Positions 16,031-23,854 of a stretch of DNA of 64,000 nt are shown piece by piece; positions within the stretch are counted from its first letter, which is position 1; each line of letters starts with the position of its first letter. Below the pieces are notes generated by a model that ran no database searches, was not told the DNA's origin, and saw only the letters and a list, made by a program, of their open reading frames with translations. The position numbers were made by a program, and so were the translations under genes. The stretch spans positions 1 through 64,000 of the forward strand of contig NZ_JBGUAZ010000010.1 in NCBI RefSeq assembly GCF_041821085.1, in the 5' to 3' direction. The DNA is from Natrinema sp. HArc-T2. GTDB lineage: Archaea; Halobacteriota; Halobacteria; Halobacteriales; Natrialbaceae.

Positions 16031-16492
16031 TCACTCGCGTCGCTCGACCAGTTCGCGGTTCTCGAGCGAGAGCACTTCGGTCCCGGACTGGTTCAGCACC
16101 GAAATCTCCTCGTGGACGATTCCGGTCGTTGGGTCGCTCTCGGAGGGCCGCGTCTCGACGATCGTCGTCTCGACGGCGAGCGTATCGCCCGGGCGAACCG
16201 GCGCGTGCCATCGGACGTTGTCGATCCCGATGCCAGCGATGACGGCCCGGTCGCTGCGAACCTCCTCGACGAGCAGCCGAACCGACAGGGAAAGTGTATG
16301 GTAGCCGCTGGCAATGAGGCCCTCGTACCGACTTTCGGACGCTGCTTCCGGGTCGGTATGGATGGGAAGCGGATCGAACTGCTGGGCAAACTCGACGATT
16401 TCGTCAGCAGAAACCGTCACCTCGCCGCAGTGAATCGTCGCTCCGGCGGAGATGTCCTCGAGATAGACCGTATCGCTATCCATATCTGGCAT
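16031..16492 (-). CDS. MaoC-family (R)-specific enoyl-CoA hydratase
   Basis: A 153-residue hotdog protein. The hydratase motif is visible: VSADEIVEFAQQFDPLPIHT with the catalytic Asp and His, followed by YEGLIASGYHTLSLSVRLLV. The later strands carry DNVRWHAPVRPGDTLAVETT. Such enzymes add water to trans-2-enoyl-CoAs. In the aerobic phenylacetate pathway a MaoC domain forms the ring-opening half of PaaZ, and in some bacteria it is a separate protein. Here it is free-standing, so it is a candidate for that step together with an aldehyde dehydrogenase elsewhere in the window. A TATA-like AATATAAAG lies about 32 bases before the ATG at 16492. Confidence 0.85.
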   Translation of the reverse strand: MPDMDSDTVYLEDISAGATIHCGEVTVSADEIVEFAQQFDPLPIHTDPEAASESRYEGLIASGYHTLSLSVRLLVEEVRSDRAVIAGIGIDNVRWHAPVRPGDTLAVETTIVETRPSESDPTTGIVHEEISVLNQSGTEVLSLENRELVERRE

Positions 16493-16740
16493 CGATACGA
16501 GGAACTCGCTCGTGTGAGCACTTTATATTGCCGGCTATCAGTCCGTGCTCATCCATTGCGACTCACGCGCGACCGACGTCTCCCCCACATTGTCCAAGAG
16601 AGTGATATTCAGTTGACACACTGGAAAACCGTGTATGGGGACGAAACGAGCGCGGCTGCAGTTAATTATGAATATAAAACATGTCCGATCGGATAGAGGG
16701 GGATTTTATTTGGAGGCATCCCCCATATCCGATATCAAGT

Positions 16741-17238
16741 ATGGCAGGAAAGTACATCACATCCGAAAGCAACTTACCGGAGAACCCCGAGGGGGAGGAG
16801 ATCCAATTACAGGTCAGTGATGAAGAAACGAAAGAAATTTTCACTATTCGGGCCAGAGTCGATCGAGAACCAGACAACCTTCTCGATCCCGACACCCTCA
16901 CTGTCGTGAAAGGCCCCCACGAGGACACTGAAGAGGAGTGGTACGTCGATGTTCTCGAGACTGACAGTGGAGAACCGATCGATACCGAACTTCTAGAGTC
17001 GACGATGAACGCGCTCGAGGACAAGTCAACCGTGATTAATACCCGGTCGAAGGAAGTGAAGACGCTCCTGCAATACCTCACGGAGAAAGGGGAGTACAAC
17101 TCCGTCTCAGAGGCAAGCCGGACGATTATGCTCGAGTATCTCTCCGAGGCCTACCCGGACCTCGTCAGTGAGTACATCGATCTCAAAGTGCAGTCTGAAC
17201 GAAGCGAGTTGGCTGACGAACTGCACGATCACCGATGA
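16741..17238 (+). CDS. Ribbon-helix-helix-like protein heading the UbiD operon
   Basis: A 165-residue acidic protein. Residues 1-85 form an unrecognised domain, probably beta-rich (EIQLQVSDEETKEIFTIRAR; EEEWYVDVLETDSGEP). Residues 105-150 (VKTLLQYLTEKGEYNSVSEA then SRTIMLEYLSEAYPDL) resemble a ribbon-helix-helix DNA-binding fold. The frame is open from 16681, but the ATG at 16741 follows a TATA-like TTTTATTT by about 35 bases and starts a more natural sequence. The stop overlaps the next ATG (ATGA), so it is translationally coupled to the UbiD gene. It could be an autoregulator of the operon or a small structural partner of the decarboxylase; the sequence cannot decide. Confidence 0.7.
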   Translation: MAGKYITSESNLPENPEGEEIQLQVSDEETKEIFTIRARVDREPDNLLDPDTLTVVKGPHEDTEEEWYVDVLETDSGEPIDTELLESTMNALEDKSTVINTRSKEVKTLLQYLTEKGEYNSVSEASRTIMLEYLSEAYPDLVSEYIDLKVQSERSELADELHDHR

Positions 17239-18731
17239 CGATCAGTAGTCTTCGGCAGTACATCCAGCGACTCGAGACACGAGATGAGTTACATCGAATC
17301 ACGGAACCGGTCTCATGGAATTTAGAGGCTAGTGCTGTCACGATGCTGTTAAACGAAGAAGACAGTAGCGTGCCACTGTTCGAAAACGTCGAGGCAGCGC
17401 GGCTCATCGGCGATCCGTATCGGGGATCACAGCGCAGGCCATGGGATCGAATCGCGCTCGGACTGGAATTACCGACAGACCTATCATATCGTGAATATTA
17501 TGAATCGGTTATCGAGCGGTTGAAAAATCCGGTCGAGCCTGTCACGGTCGCTGCCGATGACGCGCCGTGTAAGGATGTCATCCAGACGGGAGACGACGTT
17601 GACCTGTTGGATTTTCCCTGGCCGTACATTCACGCGGGTGACGGTGGCCGGTATTCGAATCTCCATACGCTTATTGCACCTGACCCAGACTCCGAGTGGG
17701 TCGACTGGTCGTACCACCGATCGATGATTCACGATAGCGAGACGGCCAGCGTGCTCTTGCTTGCGGGTGAACAGACGCCGAATATGTACTATTACAAGTA
17801 CGAGCGGCGAAACGAGCCGATGCCAGTCGCGATCGCCGTTGGCGTCGAACCTGCCGTTCAGTATGCGTCTGTCATGTGGATCCCGACGGGCCGGAACGAG
17901 GCGGAGTACGCGGGCGGGTTGAAACAGGGACCGGTTGAACTCGTTCCCTGTGAAACGAACGATCTCTTGGTTCCAGCGACGGCAGAACTTATCATTGAGG
18001 GTGAGATTCTTCCCGATGAACGGCGCGACGAAGGGCCGTTTGGCGACTATTTCGGGTATATGAATGGGCCCCGACGGTCGATGCCGCTGTTCCGAGTGAC
18101 GGGTATTACCCACCAGACGGATCCGATACTGCCGTTCTGTGTCGAAGGGGTCGGGGTCGGACATACGGAAAACACGACCAGTTCGATGGAGGTCGGCTGC
18201 GTCGGCCCGGACGCAACGCTCGGGCTTCGAACGGCCGGGTTCGACGTCGAATGCTGTGCACCGTGGAAATCGACGCCGAGAACGGTGTACGCGATCTCGA
18301 CCGAGAAAACCAACCCCAGCTATCTCCACGATATGGCGAACTTCATCTTCACGACATGGGGGATGCTCCACGTCGACTTCTTCATATTCGTCGATGCCGA
18401 CGTCAACCCGCTCGATCAGCGAGCAGTTCTCGAGGCGCTTGCGTTACATGCGGATCCGGATACGGACTTTCACCAGTTCGGTGTTGAAACGATGCCGAAA
18501 GTGCCGCTGAACATCTATCAAACGCCGACCGAGAAGGGCGACGTTCAGACTGGGACGTCGAAAGCAAAAACATCGAAAGCGTACATCGACGCGACGAGTA
18601 CGGAGTCCGAACGCGAGAGCCGCGATACCGACGACGTGGAGCGTAAATATCGGGCGCAAAAAATACTCAAACGAGCCGGTATCGAGTCGGAGACGTTCTC
18701 GTTTATTGAGCCAGGAGACTCAGCGCAATGA
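17235..18731 (+). CDS. UbiD-family (de)carboxylase
   Basis: A 498-residue member of the UbiD family, which uses prenylated FMN to decarboxylate aromatic or alpha,beta-unsaturated acids. Key landmarks are present: the front domain (VSWNLEASAVTMLLNEEDSS), the active-site Arg region WVDWSYHRSMIHD (Arg162) and the conserved acid block ELIIEGEILP (251-260) followed by EGPFGDYFGYM (266-276). The C-terminal domain includes VGHTENTTSSMEVGC and HVDFFIFVDADVNPLDQRAV. It overlaps the small upstream gene and the UbiD-like downstream gene by 4 bases each, so subunit stoichiometry is probably controlled. No UbiX prenyltransferase gene is present in the window, so the cofactor must be made elsewhere. The substrate is unknown; an aromatic acid fits the surroundings. 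Confidence 0.88.
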   Translation: MTISSLRQYIQRLETRDELHRITEPVSWNLEASAVTMLLNEEDSSVPLFENVEAARLIGDPYRGSQRRPWDRIALGLELPTDLSYREYYESVIERLKNPVEPVTVAADDAPCKDVIQTGDDVDLLDFPWPYIHAGDGGRYSNLHTLIAPDPDSEWVDWSYHRSMIHDSETASVLLLAGEQTPNMYYYKYERRNEPMPVAIAVGVEPAVQYASVMWIPTGRNEAEYAGGLKQGPVELVPCETNDLLVPATAELIIEGEILPDERRDEGPFGDYFGYMNGPRRSMPLFRVTGITHQTDPILPFCVEGVGVGHTENTTSSMEVGCVGPDATLGLRTAGFDVECCAPWKSTPRTVYAISTEKTNPSYLHDMANFIFTTWGMLHVDFFIFVDADVNPLDQRAVLEALALHADPDTDFHQFGVETMPKVPLNIYQTPTEKGDVQTGTSKAKTSKAYIDATSTESERESRDTDDVERKYRAQKILKRAGIESETFSFIEPGDSAQ

Positions 18732-20149
18732 CAGCAGTACGACAGCATCTTGATCGACTCAGCGAAACGGACGATCTGATCACCATTACGGAACACGTTC
18801 ACTGGGACGGCATGGTTGCCGAGGTCGCAAGCGAGGCGATACAGCATAACTGTCCCGTCACGCTGTTCGAGAACACATCCGGCGCAGTACGGCTTGCGAG
18901 TGGCGTTTACGGTGGTGCTGACCAGTTCGCCAGTAAAGACCAACAGCCGTGGCAACGAATTACGCAAGCACTTGACCTCGGTGCGGACTGTTCGTACAGC
19001 GAGTTGATCGAGCGGCTAGCACAGTGGAACTCGGCCAGCATCGACGATCAGTTCACCGATGAGGCGGAAGCGACAGTTCGTAACGATACTGACCTCTACG
19101 GCCTCGGTCTGCCGACGACCAGCGACGGAACGCCGCTCATGTCTCTCGGCCTTCTCGTCGTCGAGAAAGACGGCATCACGACCTGGGCACCGATCAAGGG
19201 ACAAGCCCAGCGAAGCAGAACGCTTCGAGTATCTGTTCCGAAAGCCTTCGCGGAGTGGTGTCCGCCACAGGCAGATGCAAGCGTCGTGCTCGGCGTCTCG
19301 GCTGCTCCACTTATTGCGGCGCTGCAGGGATGGACACAGGTACAGACGACGCCTGCCGTCCCGAAACTGGCAGCAGGATTGACAGACGTTTCCCTGACAT
19401 CGATCGGCTCGCGGACCGTTCCGGCAGACGCTGAGGTTCGCATCGACGGCCACATGAGCATCGGACCCGAGACCGAACCCGATGACAACGTAACAAAGGC
19501 AGCGTGGGAACTCGCGTGTGAGACCGAAACAATCACGATCGAAACCGACACGATTGCGCTCCGCGAGCAGCCGACCGTTCCGTTTACACCACTCGGTGAA
19601 CCGCTGACCGACGATCTCCACCTACTGTGTCTCGTCGAGACGGCGAAACTCTTTCGACGCGTCAACAATTACTGGGGTGCCTCACCAGTCGAATGGATCC
19701 AGATCCCGGTCGAAGGGCGGCTTGGCTTCTGTATCGTCTCGAGTGAAATTCTCTATGCGGGATTCGAGTGGCAACTGGCGAACACGCTCTTTTCGTTTTC
19801 CGATCTGTTCGACAAAGTACTCGTATTAGACGAACAGGCGGATCCGACGAATCTTGCTCGCTCGCTCGACGATATGTGGGTCAAAGCCCATCCTGCCAAC
19901 GACTGGACATTCAGCGAACCGAACGCCTCACGCGCAACCGCCCCCGTCTATCGTCCCGACGAGAACGGATCGCAGCTCTATATCAACGCCACGTGGGATC
20001 CACGATGGGACGAAGAGTACATCGCGCCCCGCGTTACCTTCGAGACGACGTTTTCGGAGAACGTACTCGAATCGATTGCCGACAGGTGGAACGAGTTGGG
20101 CCTTGGTGAACTCCTCGACAAGCAGGAAATTGGTGACGTCCATGAATGA
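18728..20149 (+). CDS. Divergent UbiD-like protein with altered active site
   Basis: A 473-residue protein sharing the UbiD plan with its upstream partner: a similar start (RQHLDRLSETDDLITITEHV against RQYIQRLETRDELHRITEPV) and a similar domain order. By eye alignment the active-site Arg is replaced by Lys (WAPIKGQAQ, Lys157). The acid block ELIIEGEIL becomes EVRIDGHMS (236-244), and the EGPFG motif is missing. It is therefore probably inactive as a decarboxylase. It may be a structural or regulatory subunit, as in multi-subunit UbiD-type enzymes such as phenylphosphate carboxylase. It is coupled by ATGA to the UbiD gene and by an 8-base overlap to the MBL gene. The fold assignment is likely; the role is inferred. 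Confidence 0.75.
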   Translation: MTAVRQHLDRLSETDDLITITEHVHWDGMVAEVASEAIQHNCPVTLFENTSGAVRLASGVYGGADQFASKDQQPWQRITQALDLGADCSYSELIERLAQWNSASIDDQFTDEAEATVRNDTDLYGLGLPTTSDGTPLMSLGLLVVEKDGITTWAPIKGQAQRSRTLRVSVPKAFAEWCPPQADASVVLGVSAAPLIAALQGWTQVQTTPAVPKLAAGLTDVSLTSIGSRTVPADAEVRIDGHMSIGPETEPDDNVTKAAWELACETETITIETDTIALREQPTVPFTPLGEPLTDDLHLLCLVETAKLFRRVNNYWGASPVEWIQIPVEGRLGFCIVSSEILYAGFEWQLANTLFSFSDLFDKVLVLDEQADPTNLARSLDDMWVKAHPANDWTFSEPNASRATAPVYRPDENGSQLYINATWDPRWDEEYIAPRVTFETTFSENVLESIADRWNELGLGELLDKQEIGDVHE

Positions 20150-21098
20150 TACTATCCGAATTCCGGTCGGCAACGGCTCGCCAGAAGGAACGAATAGCGC
20201 ATATGTCCTTCCGGACCGTGGCGTCGTCATTGACCCCGGGCCACCGTCCGAGGCGGCGTGGGACGCTCTTCGAGACGGGATTACTGACGCTGGCCTCGCA
20301 CTCGAGGACGTCGAACACGTCCTCGTCACCCATTGGCACATCGATCACGCCGGCCTGACAGCCCGGCTCGCAGACCGTGCGAACGCGACAGTACACGCCC
20401 ACCGGAACGATGCACCGTTGATCGGCGAGTACGCGACCGCTCGCCCACAGCGGCTTCGCCGTGACCGGCAGGTACTCGCGCAGTGGGGAGTGCCGGAATC
20501 GATCCGAACTGGCGTGCTGGATCGTGATACGCCGTCGCCGCTGCCCGACTCGTTCCCTGTCGTTCGACACGACGACGGCGAGACTATCGCCGGTGTCGAA
20601 CTCGTTCACACGCCCGGACATACGAGCGGGCACAGCTCGCTACGGACGAGCGACGCGGTATTCCTCGGTGATCTGTTGTTACCGACGTATACCCCGAACG
20701 TCGGCGGCAGCGATACGCGACTCGAGGATCCGCTTGGGCGCTACCTGTCGTCGCTTCACCGTCTCGACTCGGCCCCGAAAGACGGACTCCCGGGGCATGG
20801 AACGCCACTCGAGATCGCGACCGCGATCGACGAGGTGAAACGTCACCATCGAGAGCGAGCCAGAGCAGCCTTTCGTGCACTCGCGACGCCAGAGCCAGCG
20901 GCACAGACGCCGTGGGACGTCGCACAAGCGTTGTTCGGAGAGATGCGCGGTATCCACGCGAAATTCGGTGCAGGCGAGGCGACCGCACATCTGCAGCGGC
21001 TCGCCGAACTGGGGATCGTCGACCGTCTCGAGGGAACACCGACTCGCTATCGTCCGAGCGTTGACGCGTACCCAGCAGAGCTATCCTTGACACCGTAG
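20142..21098 (+). CDS. MBL-fold metallo-hydrolase
   Basis: A 318-residue metallo-beta-lactamase-fold hydrolase. The metal-binding signature HWHIDHAGLTARLADRAN (HxHxDH) is at about residues 64-82, the next His is in HTPGHTSGHSSLRTSD, the bridging Asp is in AVFLGDLLLP, and the last His is in GLPGHGTPLE. A C-terminal extension of about 90 residues (HHRERARAAFRALATPEPAA to the end, with LQRLAELGIVDRLEGTPTRY) looks like the winged-helix tail seen in some haloarchaeal and LACTB2-like MBL proteins. The ATG at 20142 overlaps the upstream stop by 8 bases; a GTG at 20133 is possible. As the last gene of the UbiD operon it may hydrolyse an ester or thioester of the pathway, which is inference. Confidence 0.85.
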   Translation: MNDTIRIPVGNGSPEGTNSAYVLPDRGVVIDPGPPSEAAWDALRDGITDAGLALEDVEHVLVTHWHIDHAGLTARLADRANATVHAHRNDAPLIGEYATARPQRLRRDRQVLAQWGVPESIRTGVLDRDTPSPLPDSFPVVRHDDGETIAGVELVHTPGHTSGHSSLRTSDAVFLGDLLLPTYTPNVGGSDTRLEDPLGRYLSSLHRLDSAPKDGLPGHGTPLEIATAIDEVKRHHRERARAAFRALATPEPAAQTPWDVAQALFGEMRGIHAKFGAGEATAHLQRLAELGIVDRLEGTPTRYRPSVDAYPAELSLTP

Positions 21099-21331
21099 CA
21101 CACGTAGTATTCCGGTTTTTCGACGCGATTAACCCAGATACGAGCAACCGTCGAATAGACACACGGCTACGAACGACTTAAAAGCGGAAACGGTAGTGTC
21201 GAACACCAGTCCGCAACCACCTGGTCGCACCTCGCATGCGAGCGTGTGTGGGCGACGGTATATCGACAGCGTACCTGTCGAGGCACAAGTCACCCGCAGA
21301 GGTGTGGGTGGGGACAGAACCTTCCGTGGTA

Positions 21332-22174
21332 TTACTCTTCAGCGCCGGGTTCCTTGTCGCCGAGTTCGACGCCCAGGAAGTCCGGTTCGCGGTCCTCGAG
21401 GAACGCGGAGACACCTTCCTCTGCGACATCGGAGCCGAGCAGTCGGTTCTGGAGCTCGCGCTCGTGGACCAGTGCGTCCTGCAGCGGCATCTCGAGGCCT
21501 TCGTTGACCGCGAGCTTGTTGTTGCCGACCGCGACGCTCGGCTTTTCGACGAGTTCTCGGGCGAAGTCGAAGGCAGCGTCTTCGATCTCCGACGGCGGGA
21601 AGATCTTGTCGAAGATCCCTTTCTCGGTTGCCTCTTCCGGCGTGAACGTCTCACCGGTGAGCATCATCTCGAGTGCCTCAGACCGGTCGATGTACCGGGG
21701 CAGGAGCTGGGTCCCCGCCTCGCCAGCGATGAGACCGAGGCTGATCTCGGGCATTCCGATGTTATAGCCGTCGTCGTTGCCGACGTAGCGGAAGTCACAG
21801 GCGAGTGCAAGCTCGAGGCCACCACCCATACAGTGACCGTTGACCATCGCGATGAAGATCGTGTCGGTCGAGCGGATCTTCATCATGACTTCCTTGCTCG
21901 TCTGGCTCGCGTAGCCGACCTGGCGGCCGGACTCCTCGGCCAGCTCCTGGATGTCGAAGCCGGTCGAGAAGAACTTCTCGTTCTCGCTTCCGAAGAGCAC
22001 AGCGCGGACGTTCTCGTCGAATCGGATGGACTCGACAGCACGCTGCAGCTCGAGCAGGACGTCAATGTCGTGTGCGTTTGCCGGTGGTCGGTTGAGACGG
22101 AGCACACCAACGTGGTCGGTTACTTCCGTTGTGAAGTACTCCAGTTCAAGCTCGTCGAACGATTGGAGTTGCAT
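21332..22174 (-). CDS. Enoyl-CoA hydratase/isomerase family protein
   Basis: A 280-residue crotonase-fold protein. It has the CoA-binding and oxyanion segments KFFSTGFDIQEL and NGHCMGGGLELALACDFRYV, and the active-site stretch MPEISLGLIAGEAGTQLLPR. The usual P-G-x-G-G is changed to A-G-E-A-G, adding an extra Glu in the pocket. A TATA box TTTATATAT sits about 29 bases before the ATG at 22174, so the upstream ATG at 22195 is rejected. It is transcribed in the same direction as the paa-like operon and lies 125 bases after its last gene, but with its own promoter. It could be a ring isomerase, a hydratase or a ring-opening lyase of the aromatic pathway. Confidence 0.85.
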   Translation of the reverse strand: MQLQSFDELELEYFTTEVTDHVGVLRLNRPPANAHDIDVLLELQRAVESIRFDENVRAVLFGSENEKFFSTGFDIQELAEESGRQVGYASQTSKEVMMKIRSTDTIFIAMVNGHCMGGGLELALACDFRYVGNDDGYNIGMPEISLGLIAGEAGTQLLPRYIDRSEALEMMLTGETFTPEEATEKGIFDKIFPPSEIEDAAFDFARELVEKPSVAVGNNKLAVNEGLEMPLQDALVHERELQNRLLGSDVAEEGVSAFLEDREPDFLGVELGDKEPGAEE

Positions 22175-22299
22175 ACAAAACACCAATCGCACCAACCATA
22201 TATAAATCTTTCTAACGAAGGTCCAATATGCAAGCGAGAAACGCTGAGGATAGCAAATGCTACGGGTACCGAGGACGGTTTATCAGTCGACTGAGCTAC

Positions 22300-22476
22300 C
22301 TATCGACCGGTGTCCGGACTCGAGCCGTCGTATTTGATCCGTTCGAACACGGTGTTGCAGCCGTGGCAGTAGTACTGCGTCTTCGAAATCTCGCTTCCGA
22401 AGGCGGATTCCTGTTCGGTGTCCGCTGACTCACAGAACGGACACACCACGGTTGGCTCCGAGAGCTGGTCGTTCAT
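22300..22476 (-). CDS. Free-standing PaaD C-terminal zinc-ribbon protein
   Basis: A 58-residue gene. It reads VVCPFCESADTEQESAFGSE, then YYCHGCNTVFERIKYDG, and so has two C-x2-C pairs. It aligns with the C-terminal zinc beta-ribbon of bacterial PaaD (pattern V-x-C-P-x-C ... S-x-F-G-S ... Y-x-C-x-x-C-x-x-x-F). It starts 5 bases after the paaC-like stop on the same strand, so it is the last gene of the operon. The N-terminal DUF59 half of PaaD is a separate gene at 23461-23853, so PaaD is split here. PaaD is thought to help metal or cluster assembly for the epoxidase or reductase. Confidence 0.8.
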   Translation of the reverse strand: MNDQLSEPTVVCPFCESADTEQESAFGSEISKTQYYCHGCNTVFERIKYDGSSPDTGR

Positions 22477-22481
22477 GGTGA

Positions 22482-23246
22482 TCAGTTCAGTGCGAACAGT
22501 TCGTTCTCCTCGCCTCGGATCTGTTTGAGTTCCGTCTCACTGATCGACCCGCTGTCAACTCGTCGTCGCGTTTCGTCCCACTCCTCGGACGCGGGTGCGT
22601 CCCAGTCGACAGCGTCGAGCGAGACAGCCGTGTCCGCGAACAGGTTCTGGTAGTGCTCGATGAACGACTCACGGATGTCGGCGATCGATCGATCCGTAAA
22701 GCCAGCCTCGAGCAGTGGATCCTCCGCGTCGTCGTATGCTGCCGGCCCGATGAAGGCCAGTGCCTGTGGCAGCGTCTTTTCGAGGGTCTGCTGGATCGTC
22801 TCGGGGTCCTCGTCAGCGAGGGTTTCGAGGCGCGCATCGTGATACTCGAGATGGAAGTACTCGTCTTCACCCATCTTGGTGATCAGGCCGTCCAGATCGT
22901 CCTGATCGATCGCGTCGAGCAGATACCATGCGGCGCGATCTGCGGGCGCAATCGAGGCGATGTACGAGGTCCACTCGCCATCGATCTGATCGATAGACGC
23001 GGCGTTTGCGAATTCGTCCGGGTCGCGCTGTCCTTTCAGCCAGTCGTCGTCGCGGCCCTGCGCTTCCAGTTCGTTGGCCAGTTGCCGGACGTGGCCGATT
23101 TCTTCCTGTGCAGCACTCGAGCCACCGATGTCGTCCTCGAGCGTAGGACCTGCGAGACTCCATTGGCCGTATCGGAAGCCGAGGACGAGTTTCGTGTCGT
23201 GGATCGCCTGCACGTAGTCGACCGCTTGGTCGGGCCAGTCACTCAT
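22482..23246 (-). CDS. paaC: PaaC-like structural subunit of the ring epoxidase
   Basis: A 254-residue ferritin-like helical protein matching PaaC in length (E. coli PaaC is 248 residues) and operon position. It starts WPDQAVDYVQAIHDTKLVLG and contains EEIGHVRQLANELEAQGRDD and EDEYFHLEYHDARLE, remnants of the diiron-carboxylate fold. PaaC is the non-catalytic partner that forms a heterodimer with PaaA in the phenylacetyl-CoA 1,2-epoxidase. Its start overlaps the end of the paaB-like gene by 8 bases. The C-terminal tail (SGSISETELKQIRGEENELF) extends beyond the helical core. The subunit identity is firm from context; the substrate of the complex is not settled. Confidence 0.85.
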   Translation of the reverse strand: MSDWPDQAVDYVQAIHDTKLVLGFRYGQWSLAGPTLEDDIGGSSAAQEEIGHVRQLANELEAQGRDDDWLKGQRDPDEFANAASIDQIDGEWTSYIASIAPADRAAWYLLDAIDQDDLDGLITKMGEDEYFHLEYHDARLETLADEDPETIQQTLEKTLPQALAFIGPAAYDDAEDPLLEAGFTDRSIADIRESFIEHYQNLFADTAVSLDAVDWDAPASEEWDETRRRVDSGSISETELKQIRGEENELFALN

Positions 23247-23451
23247 TGGGAGCCACCTCGGGCGTGGGTTGTGCGTCAGGATTTACTTCGTGGACGTCGT
23301 TCTCTCTGACGACAGCAAGGTAATCCCAGTCTTCTTCATCGAACGTATTGTGTGCGTACATCTGTGCGAGTTTGTCGCTCTGTGCGGTGACGTTACCGAT
23401 GTAGGTCGTCTGGTCACCGGCGTTGAGTCGTGCGAAGACTTCGTATTTCAT
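23239..23451 (-). CDS. paaB: PaaB-like small subunit of the ring epoxidase
   Basis: A 70-residue protein matching the PaaB/phenylacetyl-CoA-epoxidase small-subunit family. It opens MKYEVFARLNAGDQTTYIGN and continues LAQMYAHNTFDEEDWDYLAV, the short beta-alpha-beta pattern of PaaB. E. coli PaaB is about 95 residues, so this copy is slightly shorter, with a Pro/Glu-rich tail. PaaB is required for epoxidase activity and helps assemble PaaAC into its active form. It lies between the PaaD-like gene (9-base gap) and paaC (8-base overlap), an order of A-D-B-C that differs from the bacterial A-B-C-D-E. Confidence 0.85.
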   Translation of the reverse strand: MKYEVFARLNAGDQTTYIGNVTAQSDKLAQMYAHNTFDEEDWDYLAVVRENDVHEVNPDAQPTPEVAPNE

Positions 23452-23460
23452 TGGTCTGTG

Positions 23461-23853
23461 TTACAGGCTGATGCCTGCCTCGTGCATTTTTTTGCGAACC
23501 GATTCGGTGAGCATGTCCTTCGTCCAGACGGGATCCCAGACCACGTCGATCTCGACCTCGTCGACGCCGTCGATCACCGACAGACAGCTCCGGATATCGT
23601 TGTGGATCATGTCGTACGCCGGACAGCCCATGCAGGGGAAACTCATCTCGACGGTCACGTGTCCATCGTTGTTTCGGACGTCGTAGATCATCGCCATCTC
23701 GACGATGCTGACCGGGATGTGTGGATCGGGGATCTCGTCGATGATGTCCCAGAGTTCCCGCTCGAACGGCGTCGAGTCGGCGCGTCGCTGCTCGACGAAC
23801 TCACTAGTTTCGGACACGTCCGCTGTGCTGGTGTTTCGCTGTGCGCTTGACAT
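23461..23853 (-). CDS. paaD: PaaD N-terminal half (DUF59/MIP18 family)
   Basis: A 130-residue protein of the DUF59 (MIP18) family. The core reads LWDIIDEIPDPHIPVSIVEM, VTVEMSFPCMGCPAYDMI and VVWDPVWTKDMLTESVRKKM, which aligns well with the first two-thirds of E. coli PaaD (IPDPEIPV; DPAWTTDWM). It stops at HEAGISL, exactly where bacterial PaaD continues into a zinc ribbon. That ribbon is encoded separately at 22300-22476. The CMGC pair could bind a metal. It starts 1 base after the paaA stop, so translation is likely coupled. The role is inferred to be maturation of the epoxidase or its redox partner. Confidence 0.88.
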   Translation of the reverse strand: MSSAQRNTSTADVSETSEFVEQRRADSTPFERELWDIIDEIPDPHIPVSIVEMAMIYDVRNNDGHVTVEMSFPCMGCPAYDMIHNDIRSCLSVIDGVDEVEIDVVWDPVWTKDMLTESVRKKMHEAGISL

Positions 23854-23854
23854 G

